From Psettodes erumei (taxonomy: Eukaryota > Chordata > Actinopteri > Pleuronectiformes > Psettodidae), in the NCBI GenBank assembly GCA_016785225.1, contig JAFBJZ010000610.1, positions 403,435 through 467,434 of the forward strand: 64,000 bases of DNA. Reading direction: 5' to 3'. Position numbers and translations under genes: made by a program. Shown here in pieces: positions 1 to 9,259 of this stretch. The notes below the pieces were generated by a model, which did not search any database, was not told the origin of the DNA, and saw only the letters and a program-made list of their open reading frames with translations. Position 1 is the stretch's first letter. Every line of letters starts with the position of its first letter.

Positions 1-413
1 ATTTCTTATTCTTACTCATAATCTCATTTATTATACTAGTGTTTATTGTCATTTGCACAGTAAAGAAACACGTTTCCCTGTACAATGAATTCTTACTTTG
101 CTGTCCACTCAGAGTACCAGCAATAAGTAGACACAAGAAAATTGTATTAAAAGTAGTGTGTATATATAAAAAGAAGAAAAATAGATAACACAGAACAGTA
201 AATACAAAAATAGTAACTATAAAGAAATAACTGTACATCAGTGCAAATAACAACGTAAACTATACCTTAGTGCAAGAGATTTAGACTGGTTTGTAAACAG
301 CAGACATTAAAGTTTTTAAAGTGACTTTGGCTGTTAATTAAAGTGACTTTAGCTATTGAGGGTTCTGATGGCAGTCGGGCAGAATGAGTTTTTTAAACGG
401 GTTGTCCTGCATT

Positions 414-1298
414 TCACACTCCTGTACCTCCGTTCTGAGGGCAGGGTGTGAGTCCATGTTGTGGGTGGGTATTGTCCTTCATAATGGTGGCAGCTCTCCT
501 GTGGACTCTGCGGTGGTAGATGCCATGCAGAGAGGGCAGTGGAGACCTGATGATCCTCTCAGCTGTCTTTACCACTTTCTGCAGGCGTTTGCGGTACATG
601 GCCGTAGTGCTGCCATACCACACAGTGATGCCATTGGTCAGGCTGCTCTCTACAAAGCAGCTGTAGTAGTTGCTGAGGATCTTTGTGGACATGCCAAACT
701 TCCACAGCCTCCTCAAGAAATACAGCCGCTGTTGAGCTTTCTTGACCAGCTGTGTTGTGTTGGTGGTCCACGTGAGGTCCTCAGTGATGTGGACGCCCAG
801 GTATTTAAAGCTGCTCACCCTCTCCACTTCAAGTTCCCGGATAAACAGTGGCTGATGAGGTCTCCTCCCCTTCCTCATGTCCACTATCATCTCCTTTGTC
901 TTTTCTGTGTTTAGGATGAGGTTGTTGCCCTCGCACCATGACACCAGACTGCCCACCTCCGTCCTGTAGGCCACTTTCGTCCCCCCGCAGTGATACGTCC
1001 TATCACTGCATTGTAAATCAGCAAACTTCAGGATGATGTTGTCCTTGTGGGAGGCGACGCAGTCATGTGTGAACAGGGTGTAGAGGATGGGGCTGAGGAC
1101 ACATCCCTGTGGAGTTCCGATGTTTGTGATGATGCTGGCTGATGTGTTATTTCCAATCCTGACAGACTGGGGTCTGCCAGTCAGGAAGTCAAACAGCCAG
1201 TCACAGAAGGTCGGGTGGAGACCAAGTTTGAACAGTTTGTGGGTGAGTTTGTAGGGGATGACCATATTGAAGGCAGAGCTGTAATCCACAAAGAGCAT
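414..1298 (-). pseudogene. LINE reverse transcriptase, C-terminal 294 codons, catalytic box destroyed
   Basis: The longest open piece of the first LINE. It begins at RT motif A (FVDYSSAFN, with the first catalytic Asp), continues through motif B (GTPQGCVLSP) and reaches motif C. There the expected FADD is replaced by FADLQCSD, so the Asp pair is lost by local mutation or indel. Downstream, the thumb and C-terminal region typical of L2/CR1 elements is readable (SFKYLGVHI, KAQQRLYFLRRL, VVKTAERII). The final residues are disturbed and the frame ends early. Missing N-terminal RT sequence lies in a different frame at 1,320-1,807. The product, if made, could not polymerise DNA. Confidence 0.8.
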
Positions 1299-1319
1299 CC
1301 TGATGTAGGAGTCTTTGTT

Positions 1320-1807
1320 TTCCAGGTGGGACAGGGAATAATGGAGGAGGGCTGTGATGGCATCTGAGGTGGGCCTGTTGGGCCGGTAGGCATACTGCAG
1401 GGGTCCAGTGTATCCGGAATGCTGTTCTGGATGTGCGCCAGCACCACTCTCTCAAAGCACTTCATAATGATTGGAGTGACTGCTACTGAAGTGTAGTCAT
1501 TCAGGCAGGTGGGTGGGCTCTTCTTACGGAGGGAGACGATGGTTGTGGTTTTGAAGCAGGAGGGAACTGTGATCTGGCTCAGGGAAAGGTTGAAGATGGA
1601 GGTGAGGACATCAGCCAGCTCGTTGGCACATGCTCTGAGAGCACGGTCAGGGATGTTGTCGGTCCTGCTGCCTTGTGGGGGTTGATTCTCTTCAGGACTT
1701 TGTGTACCTGACCTGTTAGTGGCGGTGCGGGGGGTCCGTGGTCCAGGTGTGTGTCTCTGTGCTGTTGGTTGTGGGCTCAAAGCGGGTGTAGAATCTGTTG
1801 AGGTCAT
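1320..1807 (-). pseudogene. LINE reverse transcriptase, N-terminal part in a shifted frame
   Basis: This minus-strand segment encodes the RT fingers region just upstream of motif A. It includes LTSIFNLSLSQ, the VPSCFKTTTIV segment and MKCFERVVLAHI. These are characteristic of L2/CR1 LINEs, but the frame differs from that of the palm domain at 414-1,298, so at least one indel separates them. The far upstream residues (proline- and threonine-rich) are probably the variable linker between endonuclease and RT. The same frame runs on towards 1,181, but that part is a shadow of the palm-domain frame. Confidence 0.65.
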
Positions 1808-1970
1808 CTGGCAGGCTGTCTATGTGACTGATGGTGCTGGTGGTGGTCCTGTAGTCTGTGATATGCTGCAAGCCCTTCCACATCTGCCCGGAGTCAGCAG
1901 TGGAAAGAAGCTGTCCAGCTTCTCCCTATACTGCCTCTTTGCTGCTGTGATAGCCTTTCTCAGTCTGTAC

Positions 1971-2399
1971 TCAGACTGAGAAAGACTGTACTTTGTACTC
2001 AGCCTCGTTGCCGGATTTAAATGCAATGGAGCGAGCACGCAGCATGTTTCGTACCTGAGTGTTTACCCAGGGCTTCTGGTTGGGGAACTTCCTGACCTGT
2101 ATGGTGGGCACGATGTTATCAACGCAGGTGCTAATGTACCCAGTCACATACTCAGCGTAATCCTGTACACTGACAGAGGAGTCCTCCAGAGTGGCTGCAG
2201 TTTTAAATACATCCCAGTCTGTCGTAGCAAAACAGTCCTGCAGGGTGCTTTCAGTGTCTGAGTTCCAGAGTTGGATGTGTTTTATGACTGGGTTTGTTTG
2301 CTTCAGTCTATGTCTGTAGGCAGGGTACATAAACAGAGAGATGTGGTCAGAGTGTCCTGTCTCTGAGACAGTTACATTATTAAATGGGGAGTTTTTCAT
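1971..2399 (-). pseudogene. LINE endonuclease C-terminus and linker
   Basis: The segment starts with the end of an APE-like endonuclease: GHSDH, with the Asp and His of the family SDH motif, preceded by a remnant strand. It continues into the post-endonuclease linker (QLWNSDTESTLQDCF, TDWDVFKTAA, YISTCVDNIVP). This region is recognisable because the second, better-preserved LINE at 56,385-58,811 has the equivalent order: RSDH, a W..E....LQGCFEATDW segment, then FCVDSIVPT. The 5' edge of the element lies at or just beyond 2,399; nothing LINE-like is readable to the right. Confidence 0.7.
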
Positions 2400-2574
2400 A
2401 TACGCGATTAATTTTAGATCAATTTTTTGATGATACTTATGATACTTTGATGATATCTTCTGATGCTAAGCTAGGGCACATCATCAGTGATGTTCCTGAT
2501 TTCATTGGGTGTTTCGGGTCTTTCGAAACATCAGACACCCTCCATCAGGCGACCCCGCTGAGGTTGATCAGGCC

Positions 2575-2912
2575 TCAGCCTTGTCCTAGCAGCAGTTGTC
2601 CACGGATCTGCTCTTTTGATCCATAGCCACCTCGATGCCTTCTCTGCAGCCTCTGTGCTGTTGCCAGTGGCCCATCTCCTTCTCTCCCCTCCATGTGTGC
2701 AGGCTGGACGGGCAGGGTAGGACGTCGTAGACTGCCTGTACCAGGAAATTGATCCGGTGTGGATCTGCCCGCCAAAGGTCAGCCCACGAGATCTTTCTCT
2801 CTAAAACTTGCTCCCATCTAGTCCAGGCACCCTGCTGAGCCATTCCCACTGCTTTGCTGGACCTCTCCTGTTCCACCGCTGTCCTCACCTCAAGCAAGTA
2901 TGCAAGACACAA
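2575..2912 (-). mobile_element. Fragment of a second LINE family, post-RT region
   Basis: About 108 codons on the minus strand carry RWEQVLERKISWADLW, a PHRINFLVQAVYDVLP segment and a THTWRG-like stretch. I recognise this as the region after the RT domain in a fish LINE family whose members end in a restriction-like endonuclease. The zinc-binding CPLC knuckle expected after the tryptophan is degraded, and neither the RT nor the nuclease is present. It differs from both L2/CR1-type copies here and from the R4-like copy at 53 kb. The family assignment rests on remembered motif order, so it is moderate. Confidence 0.5.
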
Positions 2913-3600
2913 AATTACATGCGAACCAAATAAATATTCACAGACTAATTAAATACAAAATAACCCAATTGTTTTAATTCTTAACAGAACTCAAGGTAGA
3001 AAATAACTAGGTAAGTAAGGAGACTAATAAGGTAAACAAAACAAAATATGCACAAACAATAAGAAAATGGCCTATTAAAACAAAATTAAAGACTGACAGC
3101 CAGAGCAGTAAACAGGAGCCAAAGTCACTGCGCAGCTCAACCAGCAGGACAGCTAATCAGCAAAACATCAGGACAAACTGAAAAACCTGAATGCAGACCA
3201 GAAGCTACAGAAAGTAGAAGAGTTAAAGTAGAATTTTACATCTCAGCAGACGTTTTTCACTAGAGCAAAAACACAAAGTAAAGCTGCTGTGAAAGCAAGC
3301 TTTATTGTGGCAGAAGAGATAGCCAAATCAGGCCGGCTATTTACCGAGGGAGAATTTCTGAAGAACTGTATGCTGTTCAAGGTAGTAACTTTTAGAAGTT
3401 TGACAAGAGATATTTTTATAGAGAGCAAAGTATTTTAAGTTATATAAAGTATAAGTTTATTTGTAGAATAATATTCATGTCTGTTTTTATTCCTATTCAC
3501 GTTAAAAAAAAACATTTACTTTTTGTGTGTTCAATAAATGTTTATCCTGTTTGTCCCGCGACCTAAAGTAGCGTAAAATACTACTCTACTTTGAGTTTTG
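2913..3600. other. AT-rich intergenic stretch
   Basis: No gene, RNA gene or recognisable repeat is visible. The stretch is AT-rich with stop codons in all frames. It separates LINE debris from the cenpa promoter. Confidence 0.5.
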
Positions 3601-3740
3601 GCCCCCCGGTGCAATTGAGCAACAATTGAGCAGCTGCACTACGTCATACGGCCACACGCCCATTTAAGCGAGTTGCTAACCGAGCACGCCGTAAGTGTAT
3701 GTCCACTGGTTTCGCGGTGATTGGCTGGGTCGTTCGATTT
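3601..3740 (+). promoter_or_regulatory. Probable cenpa promoter
   Basis: GC content rises abruptly after the AT-rich spacer. A CRE-like ACGTCAT lies at 3,641-3,647 and an inverted CCAAT box (ATTGG, 3,720-3,724) in a TGATTGGCTGG context. NF-Y boxes of this kind are common in cell-cycle genes. No TATA box is evident. The transcription start is not determined, so the CCAAT box could lie just upstream of, or inside, exon 1. Confidence 0.45.
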
Positions 3741-3808
3741 TCATGTGGATGCATCGCTGTGTCTTCACTTTTCGGTACTGTTTACAGAAATATTGCTGAA
3801 CTCAACAG
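3725..3808 (+). other. cenpa: Probable 5' non-coding exon of cenpa (right edge defined)
   Basis: A good splice donor (CAACAG, then GTAGGT) ends at 3,808 and is followed by a pyrimidine-containing intron. The matching acceptor is at 4,709-4,710, just before the exon with the start codon. The left boundary is a guess from base composition. No conserved reading frame is present, as expected for a 5' UTR exon. Confidence 0.45.
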
Positions 3809-4768
3809 GTAGGTTTACAGTTACTTTACTATAGGGTTACAAACGGAAAATAGCAGCTTAAAGTTATCTTACATAGGGGGCTAATGCTAGCTGTTAGTAG
3901 ACCCACCTCGGTATTCTGTAAATTAGCCTACTCAGTGACTCCGTCGAATTTGGATTTCAACCCAGCACGGTCATCTCATTTTCTCCATTTCACTGCGGCC
4001 TTGAATTTTCTAGACGTTAGCCACAGGATCTGTATACATGAATGCAAATGTTCGAAGCAGTTGGACCGGACATTGAACGGACTTTATTTTGCCCCCGTCC
4101 AAGAGGGTGTGAGGCCTCTCACATTAACAAAGCCTCAATAATTAGTTTCATGATTTACAACACATGAAGAAGAGGCATATCATTTACATTGTCGAGAAAG
4201 AACGCGTTTTTTTCTGCATTTGTATCTGTTCATAAAATGTGATCTGAACTTCACTTAGGAGTACCTCCATGTAAAACCAAATGTGTTGTAATGATTTAAT
4301 ATCTGGAGACAGAGAATGTTTTACCTTTCTGCTTGATATACAAATTCAACTAAATGCTTACCAGACTTTGTTGTTAATTTTCAGTCTGGAGTAGACTAGT
4401 ACTGCTGCTGCTGTTTCTGGGCTGATGACTCAAGAAAGCTTCAGTTGTTAGGAGTAACACAGAGTAAGAGCATAGAGCTTCAAGGTCGTTGTACCATGAC
4501 AGACATGACCGCTGACCTGGCCATTGAGGACAGAGTTATCTGTTTGGGTTAAAGAGGACAAGAGCACAAAAACATCTGGATGACAGAATGTAGTTTGAAT
4601 CATCATTTGTGTCTGTGTGTTTTACGTGCCACCAGCAAATGGGAAGAATTAATGGGATAAAACCATCAAACCCTTTTTGATGAATCATGTATATTTTTCA
4701 TCTTCCACAGGCAGATTTTGGCTGCACTACTCTTCCTCTTGTTGTCTTGACCTGTGTGTTGAGGCAAA

Positions 4769-6579
4769 ATGCGTCACGATTCATCTGCCAGCTCCCGGAA
4801 GGGCAAAACACCTAAACGTCGCCCTGCATTGCCAGCCCCAGAGATTGCTGGTTCGACACACCGGTCCACAAGACGAAGAAATGTTTTAGGTTAGATTAAC
4901 TGAATAAGTGGAGCTGATGACATTTTATGATAATGTTCAAAGAAAGAAAGAACATGTGAATGAATATATATCTACAAGGGGTCTAATGACTTAATTTCAA
5001 AAGGTACTGATTCTGCAAATCATTTCATAAGATGCCCATACTCCAAAAGTTAAAAATTTATAACCCCCTGTCCCCTGTACAAAAAAAAATGTTTGTCAGG
5101 TAGTGTGAGAATCTGCCTGTCCTTCAAAGCAACAACCATCTGTATCTGTTTTTCAGATCAACCTCCTGCAGCTCCCAAGAAGAGATCGTATCGACCAGGA
5201 CAGAAGGCCTTAACGGAAATCCGCAAGTACCAAAAGAGCACCAACCTTCTGATCCCGAAGATACCCTTCTGTCGCCTGGTGAGTCAAATAGTAGCAAACC
5301 ATAAGGGGAACGTGAAAGCTGTAATTTGTATCCAATTCCAATTCAGAACCAGTTTTCAGGTAGCATCTTACTCAGTGCTCAGTGTTATATGCATCAATGC
5401 ACCTTAATCTCTTTTTAATGTTCAGATTGCTTCATTTTCAATCATTTATGCAAGTGGAATGCTGCACTGTGGAGGGTTTATATGTAAATAAATAATAGAA
5501 AATGTGAACTGCTCTGTACTCCGCAGTGTTGTTCTTATATTGACAGTGATTGATCTTTTTTCTTAGGGTAACGTATGACATGCAGTTTAAAATCAGAAAC
5601 ACCAAACCACAAGCTAACACTGATTTTGATCTTGGTTCAGGTTCGTGAGGTGTGCCAAGATTTAGGGTGTGGGTTCAGGTGGCAGGCCTATGCTCTTCTT
5701 GCCCTGCAGGAGGTAAGTACTTGCCTCCACTACCAAGCTAACATGCTGTTATCCTTACAAATTATTCAGTCCACAAAAGTAGTGTTGCTGTCAGCATACT
5801 CACTGTGCTTCAGATCGATAATGTCACTTACGGATAAAAGTTTGACTGAGGTTGCAATTTGTCATTTGATTTCAATCATTATTTATAATAAAACTATTAC
5901 ATTGCATTATACAGCCATTTTAAAGACTAAAATATTGATGAATGAAATGAATGAATGAAAAAATGTGCATTACGTCCTTTTGGGGAGGGGGCATAGCTTC
6001 ATAATTGTCAGTCATTTGTAGTGATATTTGTTGTTTTGTCGCTGTCTTTTTGTTTCTACCAACTGCTCAGTGAAATATCTGACTTAGGGTTACCACTGTC
6101 AAGCTGGAGGTTCACTATTATTTTTTAATAACAATAAAGCAGTGCAAATACAGACACTTGTATTAAAACATTATTAACAAAAGGAACACGATGGCTGCAA
6201 AATAAAAATTATTATAACAAAATAATACAGTTTTAAATCATATACATGGTACATGGAAAATTGTGCATATGAAGGTGTGTTTATTGTATTAACACATGGT
6301 GGTGGAGTGAATAACAATGGAATTCCTTCTGGATTTTGGTTATTGCATCATCAGAAAGGTACAAGTCATTCATGGAATTTCCTCAGGGGTAAAGCGCCTC
6401 ATTTCTTTGATCTAACACTGGGATGTTCTTCCTCTTCCTCATCTTGCCAGGCTGCAGAATCACATCTTGTCTTTTTGTTTGCTGATGCAAACCTGTGGGC
6501 AATCCATGCCAAGCGAAAAACCTTGTTGCCTGAAGACATTCGGCTGGCCAGAAGGATCCGTGGCAAAGAGAACCTGTGA
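4769..6579 (+). CDS. cenpa: Centromeric histone H3 variant CENP-A (four coding exons)
   Basis: CENP-A replaces histone H3 in centromeric nucleosomes and marks the site of kinetochore assembly. Coding exons are 4,769-4,889, 5,157-5,278, 5,641-5,712 and 6,451-6,579. All introns are GT-AG and the phases join into 147 residues ending in TGA. Residues 1-60 are a basic Ser/Pro/Arg-rich tail without the H3 ARTKQ start. Residues 61-81 form the alpha-N region (EIRKYQKSTNLLIPKIPF). The histone fold follows, with WQAYALLALQEA at 95-106, LFADANLWAIHAKR at 114-127 and LARRIRG at 137-143. The diverged tail, the loop-1 Trp (W95) and LLALQEA are CENP-A features; H3 would read RFQSSAVMALQEA. The ATG gives the usual length for the family. 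No defect is seen. Loop 1 has H3 length, shorter than in human CENP-A. An H3-like paralogue is the only alternative. Confidence 0.93.
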
Positions 6580-7271
6580 AAACCACACAAGGAAGTGGAA
6601 AACATAGTACAGTAACAGAAATAACTCTCAGAATTGATCCACGTTTGATGGGTTTTCTTGCTGTGTCTAATCTGTTCAAAAATATTATAATTATTCAAGT
6701 GTTCTGGCTTACTTCTGCATTTTTTGGAATTTGGGTTTGAAATGCCTGTAGAAAAAAAGATTAGCATTTGAGCTATCATTGTTCAAGTTCAGATTCAGGT
6801 CAACTGAGTTTACTTCAAGTAACCTTTAGCTTTCGGACATTACCAAGAACAGAATTTGAGTTACATTGCAAAGTACTTGGTCTATTGTGTGTGATTTTAA
6901 GTTATCTTTAGATTAATTTGTCAGAGAACAACAGGTTTTGTGAGCTTTAATGTGAGACAAGGTTAGGACAGGCTGGCAGTTGTGTGAGTGGTTGGAATCA
7001 GCTAATAGTAAAGAAAACAGTTCAAAAATGACTTTTGATTAGATTTTTACATGAAGTGTGCTGATTTTACTGCTTTGTGTAATATCACATAAATTATATA
7101 AATGTGTTGTGCTATGTTGGTTGTTAATTCATGCGGGTGTAGCTTGGTGGTAGTAAATGTGGTGTGTGTGTGTGTGGCTGGGTGGGCCTCTGATCCTGTC
7201 TCTGGGCGGAATAGGGCCTCTGTGTGGGTGTGTATGCGGCCCTGATCTCTTCTCTGGGCTCAATATGGCTG

Positions 7272-7320
<49 letters not shown>

Positions 7321-7562
7321 GCTCTGATCTGACCAGGTGCCCTGAGAGTGTGTGCTTGTGTGTCCGTATGTGTATTTGGGCGTGGCTCTGATCCTGACTC
7401 TGGGTGGAGCAGGGGCCCTTTGTGTGTGAGTGTGTGCTCTGCTCAGCCTCCTCATTAATATTGAGGGAGAGATGTGAACTGAGCTGATTTCACTGCTTTA
7501 CATGTAGAGCACAACTTTTAGAAATCACTGGTATCGGTTATGTGACACTGGAGAGAATAAAG
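6580..7562 (+). other. cenpa: Probable 3' UTR of cenpa, with polyadenylation signal
   Basis: After the stop codon there is no further coding signal. The first clear AATAAA is at 7,557-7,562, which would give a 3' UTR of about 1 kb. The UTR would include the TG microsatellite at 7,273-7,316. An earlier, non-canonical polyadenylation site cannot be excluded. Confidence 0.35.
7165..7440. repeat. (TG)22 microsatellite in a degenerate GT-rich minisatellite
   Basis: A pure TG run spans about 7,273-7,316. Around it, imperfect copies of a motif recur: 'ctgatc' followed by 'tctctgggcg/tgga' and then a GTGTG run, near 7,190, 7,240, 7,325 and 7,390. This suggests an old tandem duplication of a 60-75 bp unit. 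Reading frames across it (Thr-His repeats on the minus strand) are low complexity and not genes. Confidence 0.85.
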
Positions 7563-8411
7563 AGACAGTAGATGGATGCATGAGCAGAAAAAAGAGACTT
7601 AAAAGCGGTTCATTATTTTACATGAAACTGGAAAATGCCATTTGTGAAGAATTTGTGGTGGGATTGCTGAACTGTGTTGCTGCTGTATATAATTTCCACT
7701 TTGTATTTAACTTGCTGGCTGTAAGGTCACAAGAGCTTCCACTATATTTCATTCTCATTTAACGTAAATTCTATAGCTCTGAGCTAAAAACAGCTAGAAT
7801 ACTAAAGATGGTGTGAGCAGCTGTCCGAATGCACAGCCTTTATAACATGGAGGGGTTAGGTGCAGGGTTAGGGCTGACCCTCTAACCCTGCACCTGTAGA
7901 TGATGAAAGTCTTGTGAGCCGTTTAGAGTCTGAATGATGTCTCAGCTAAAAGTCTGACAAGGTAGTTCATTCTGAAAGAGGGGGAACTTTTAGAAGTGTT
8001 GAACACTCAAAATTTCCAACACAAAGTTGAATATTTCAGAAACTGTGAAACATATTGCTGAGAAAAGTCATAGCTGACATCTCCCATCAAGCCACACATT
8101 TTGTTTTTGTTTGTGCAGCAATTCCAGCAATTATAAAATTGATGGACAGTGTTGTTAAACAGAGTTAAACAAAGTTAAACTGCTATATTTGTCATTTTCC
8201 ATGTCTACATACAGACATCTTGATGCTGACACTGTATCTACAATACATACAATACAATATATATTATTTTTCTTACATATGATTGATCTTTTAATGTTCT
8301 CAGCGATCAGAAAATTTGACCGGTTGCTGGACTTCCCAGAGCGTTCTCATCGTCTCATCACTGCGACTTCCAAAGGAGAAATCATCAACTCACCTCATCG
8401 GATCACACCAC
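7563..8411. other. Intergenic stretch between cenpa and the CCTCA repeat
   Basis: No coding region with support is visible. It contains the perfect inverted repeat at 7,858-7,895, which is listed separately. Confidence 0.5.
7858..7895. repeat. Perfect 14-bp inverted repeat (hairpin)
   Basis: AGGTGCAGGGTTAG at 7,858-7,871 is exactly complementary to CTAACCCTGCACCT at 7,882-7,895, with a 10-nt loop. It is isolated and has no T-tract. It may be a fold-back remnant of a small transposon. Confidence 0.8.
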
Positions 8412-8618
8412 AGGATCTCCTCTCACCTCACCTTATTACACCTCAACTCATCTCACCTCACCTCACCTCACCTCACCTCACCTCACCTCACCTCACCTCA
8501 CCTCACCCCACCACCACCTCACCCACCTCACCCCACCTCACCCCACCCCACCTCACCCCACCACACCCCACCACACCACACCTCACCCCACCTCACCAGA
8601 CCACACCTCACTACACCT
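8412..8618. repeat. (CCTCA)n pentanucleotide microsatellite
   Basis: Tandem CCTCA units are nearly pure at about 8,451-8,510, then drift into CCCCA and CACCA variants. Open frames through it (His-Leu-Thr-Ser-Pro repeats) are compositional artefacts. It lies just upstream of the first exon of the Helentron gene. Confidence 0.9.
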
Positions 8619-8750
8619 AATCTTCTTACAAATTAACTTTGACACAAATACATTTTTCTGATCATATTTTACACTTTGTTTAGGGGTTAGGATCTATAGT
8701 ATTGTGATTTGTTTACACTTGTTGCGAGTTGTTCTTATAGTGTTTGCAGG

Positions 8751-9259
8751 ATGCCACGGAAGGGACGGCGATCCCAGGCCCAGAAGCTGCGCTGGACCAA
8801 GATGAACGCGGCAGACCCGCGGGTCAGCCCATCCACTTCGGACCCGCAGGTAACTTTACCATAGATCGCTTTTTTGTAAAGCTGTATTTCAAAACTGTCT
8901 GTATGTAAAGAAAATAGATGCTGGACTTCATGTCATGTGCTGGTATTAATTGAGTGCTTTGTTGTTAGATGACCCAGACACCACCACCAGCCGGACGGGG
9001 GAGGAAGGGGGGCCCGCGGGTTAGCCCATCCACTCTGGACCCGCAGGTAACTTTACAGCTTATAGGTTTTCATTCTGCTTGTCAAAATTTTTGGCATGTA
9101 ATGAAAATAGATATAGGAAAGCCTTTTTATGACATGTACTGGTTTTCACTTTGTACTAAATGAGTGCTTTGTTGTTGTTAAATGACCTAGATGTCACCAC
9201 CAGCCAGACGGAGGAGGAAGGGGGGCCCGCGGGTTAGCCCATCCACTTCGGACCCGCAG
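8751..9259 (+). repeat. Tandem triplication of an exon with its downstream intron
   Basis: Three exons (ending at 8,849, 9,046 and 9,259) share the 3' coding sequence for PRVSPST(S/L)DPQ and the same donor context GTAACTTTAC, followed by similar introns. Spacing between donors is 197 and 213 bp. Each copy stays in phase 0, so copy number can change without breaking the protein. Confidence 0.8.

Larger units (their letters stand above)
15..2399 (-). mobile_element. Decayed L2/CR1-type LINE, 5'-truncated
   Basis: Read on the minus strand, this is the 3' three quarters of an APE-type non-LTR retrotransposon. At 2,399-1,971 the end of the endonuclease (a GHSDH motif) and the linker to the reverse transcriptase are visible. 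At 2,038-1,820 there is more linker (KAITAAKRQYREKL) in another frame, at 1,807-1,320 the RT N-terminal part, and at 1,298-414 the RT palm, thumb and C-terminus. The 3' UTR continues to about position 15 and ends in a GACAATAAAC-type tail, as in L2/CR1 elements. Frames change several times, and the catalytic FADD box near 1,010 has been replaced, so the copy is dead. The 5' end stops near 2,399, consistent with ordinary 5' truncation. The exact clade (L2, CR1 or Rex1) cannot be settled by eye. Confidence 0.85.

Noticed and set aside
4677..4889. Alternative frame over cenpa exon 2
   Set aside because: It crosses the splice acceptor at 4,710 and does not match any histone sequence. The frame from ATG 4,769 joins correctly to the later exons.
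5575..5958. Intron-spanning open frame around cenpa exon 4
   Set aside because: Only 5,641-5,712 matches CENP-A. The rest is intron read-through.
7129..7455. Minus-strand frame with Thr-His repeats
   Set aside because: It translates the TG microsatellite and its GT-rich flanks; pure composition.
7853..7890. Interstitial telomere repeat (GGGTTA/TAACCC-like words)
   Set aside because: Only isolated hexamer-like words inside the hairpin arms; no TTAGGG tandem.
8189..8636. Plus-strand frames with Ser-Pro-His-Leu-Thr repeats
   Set aside because: They translate the CCTCA microsatellite.
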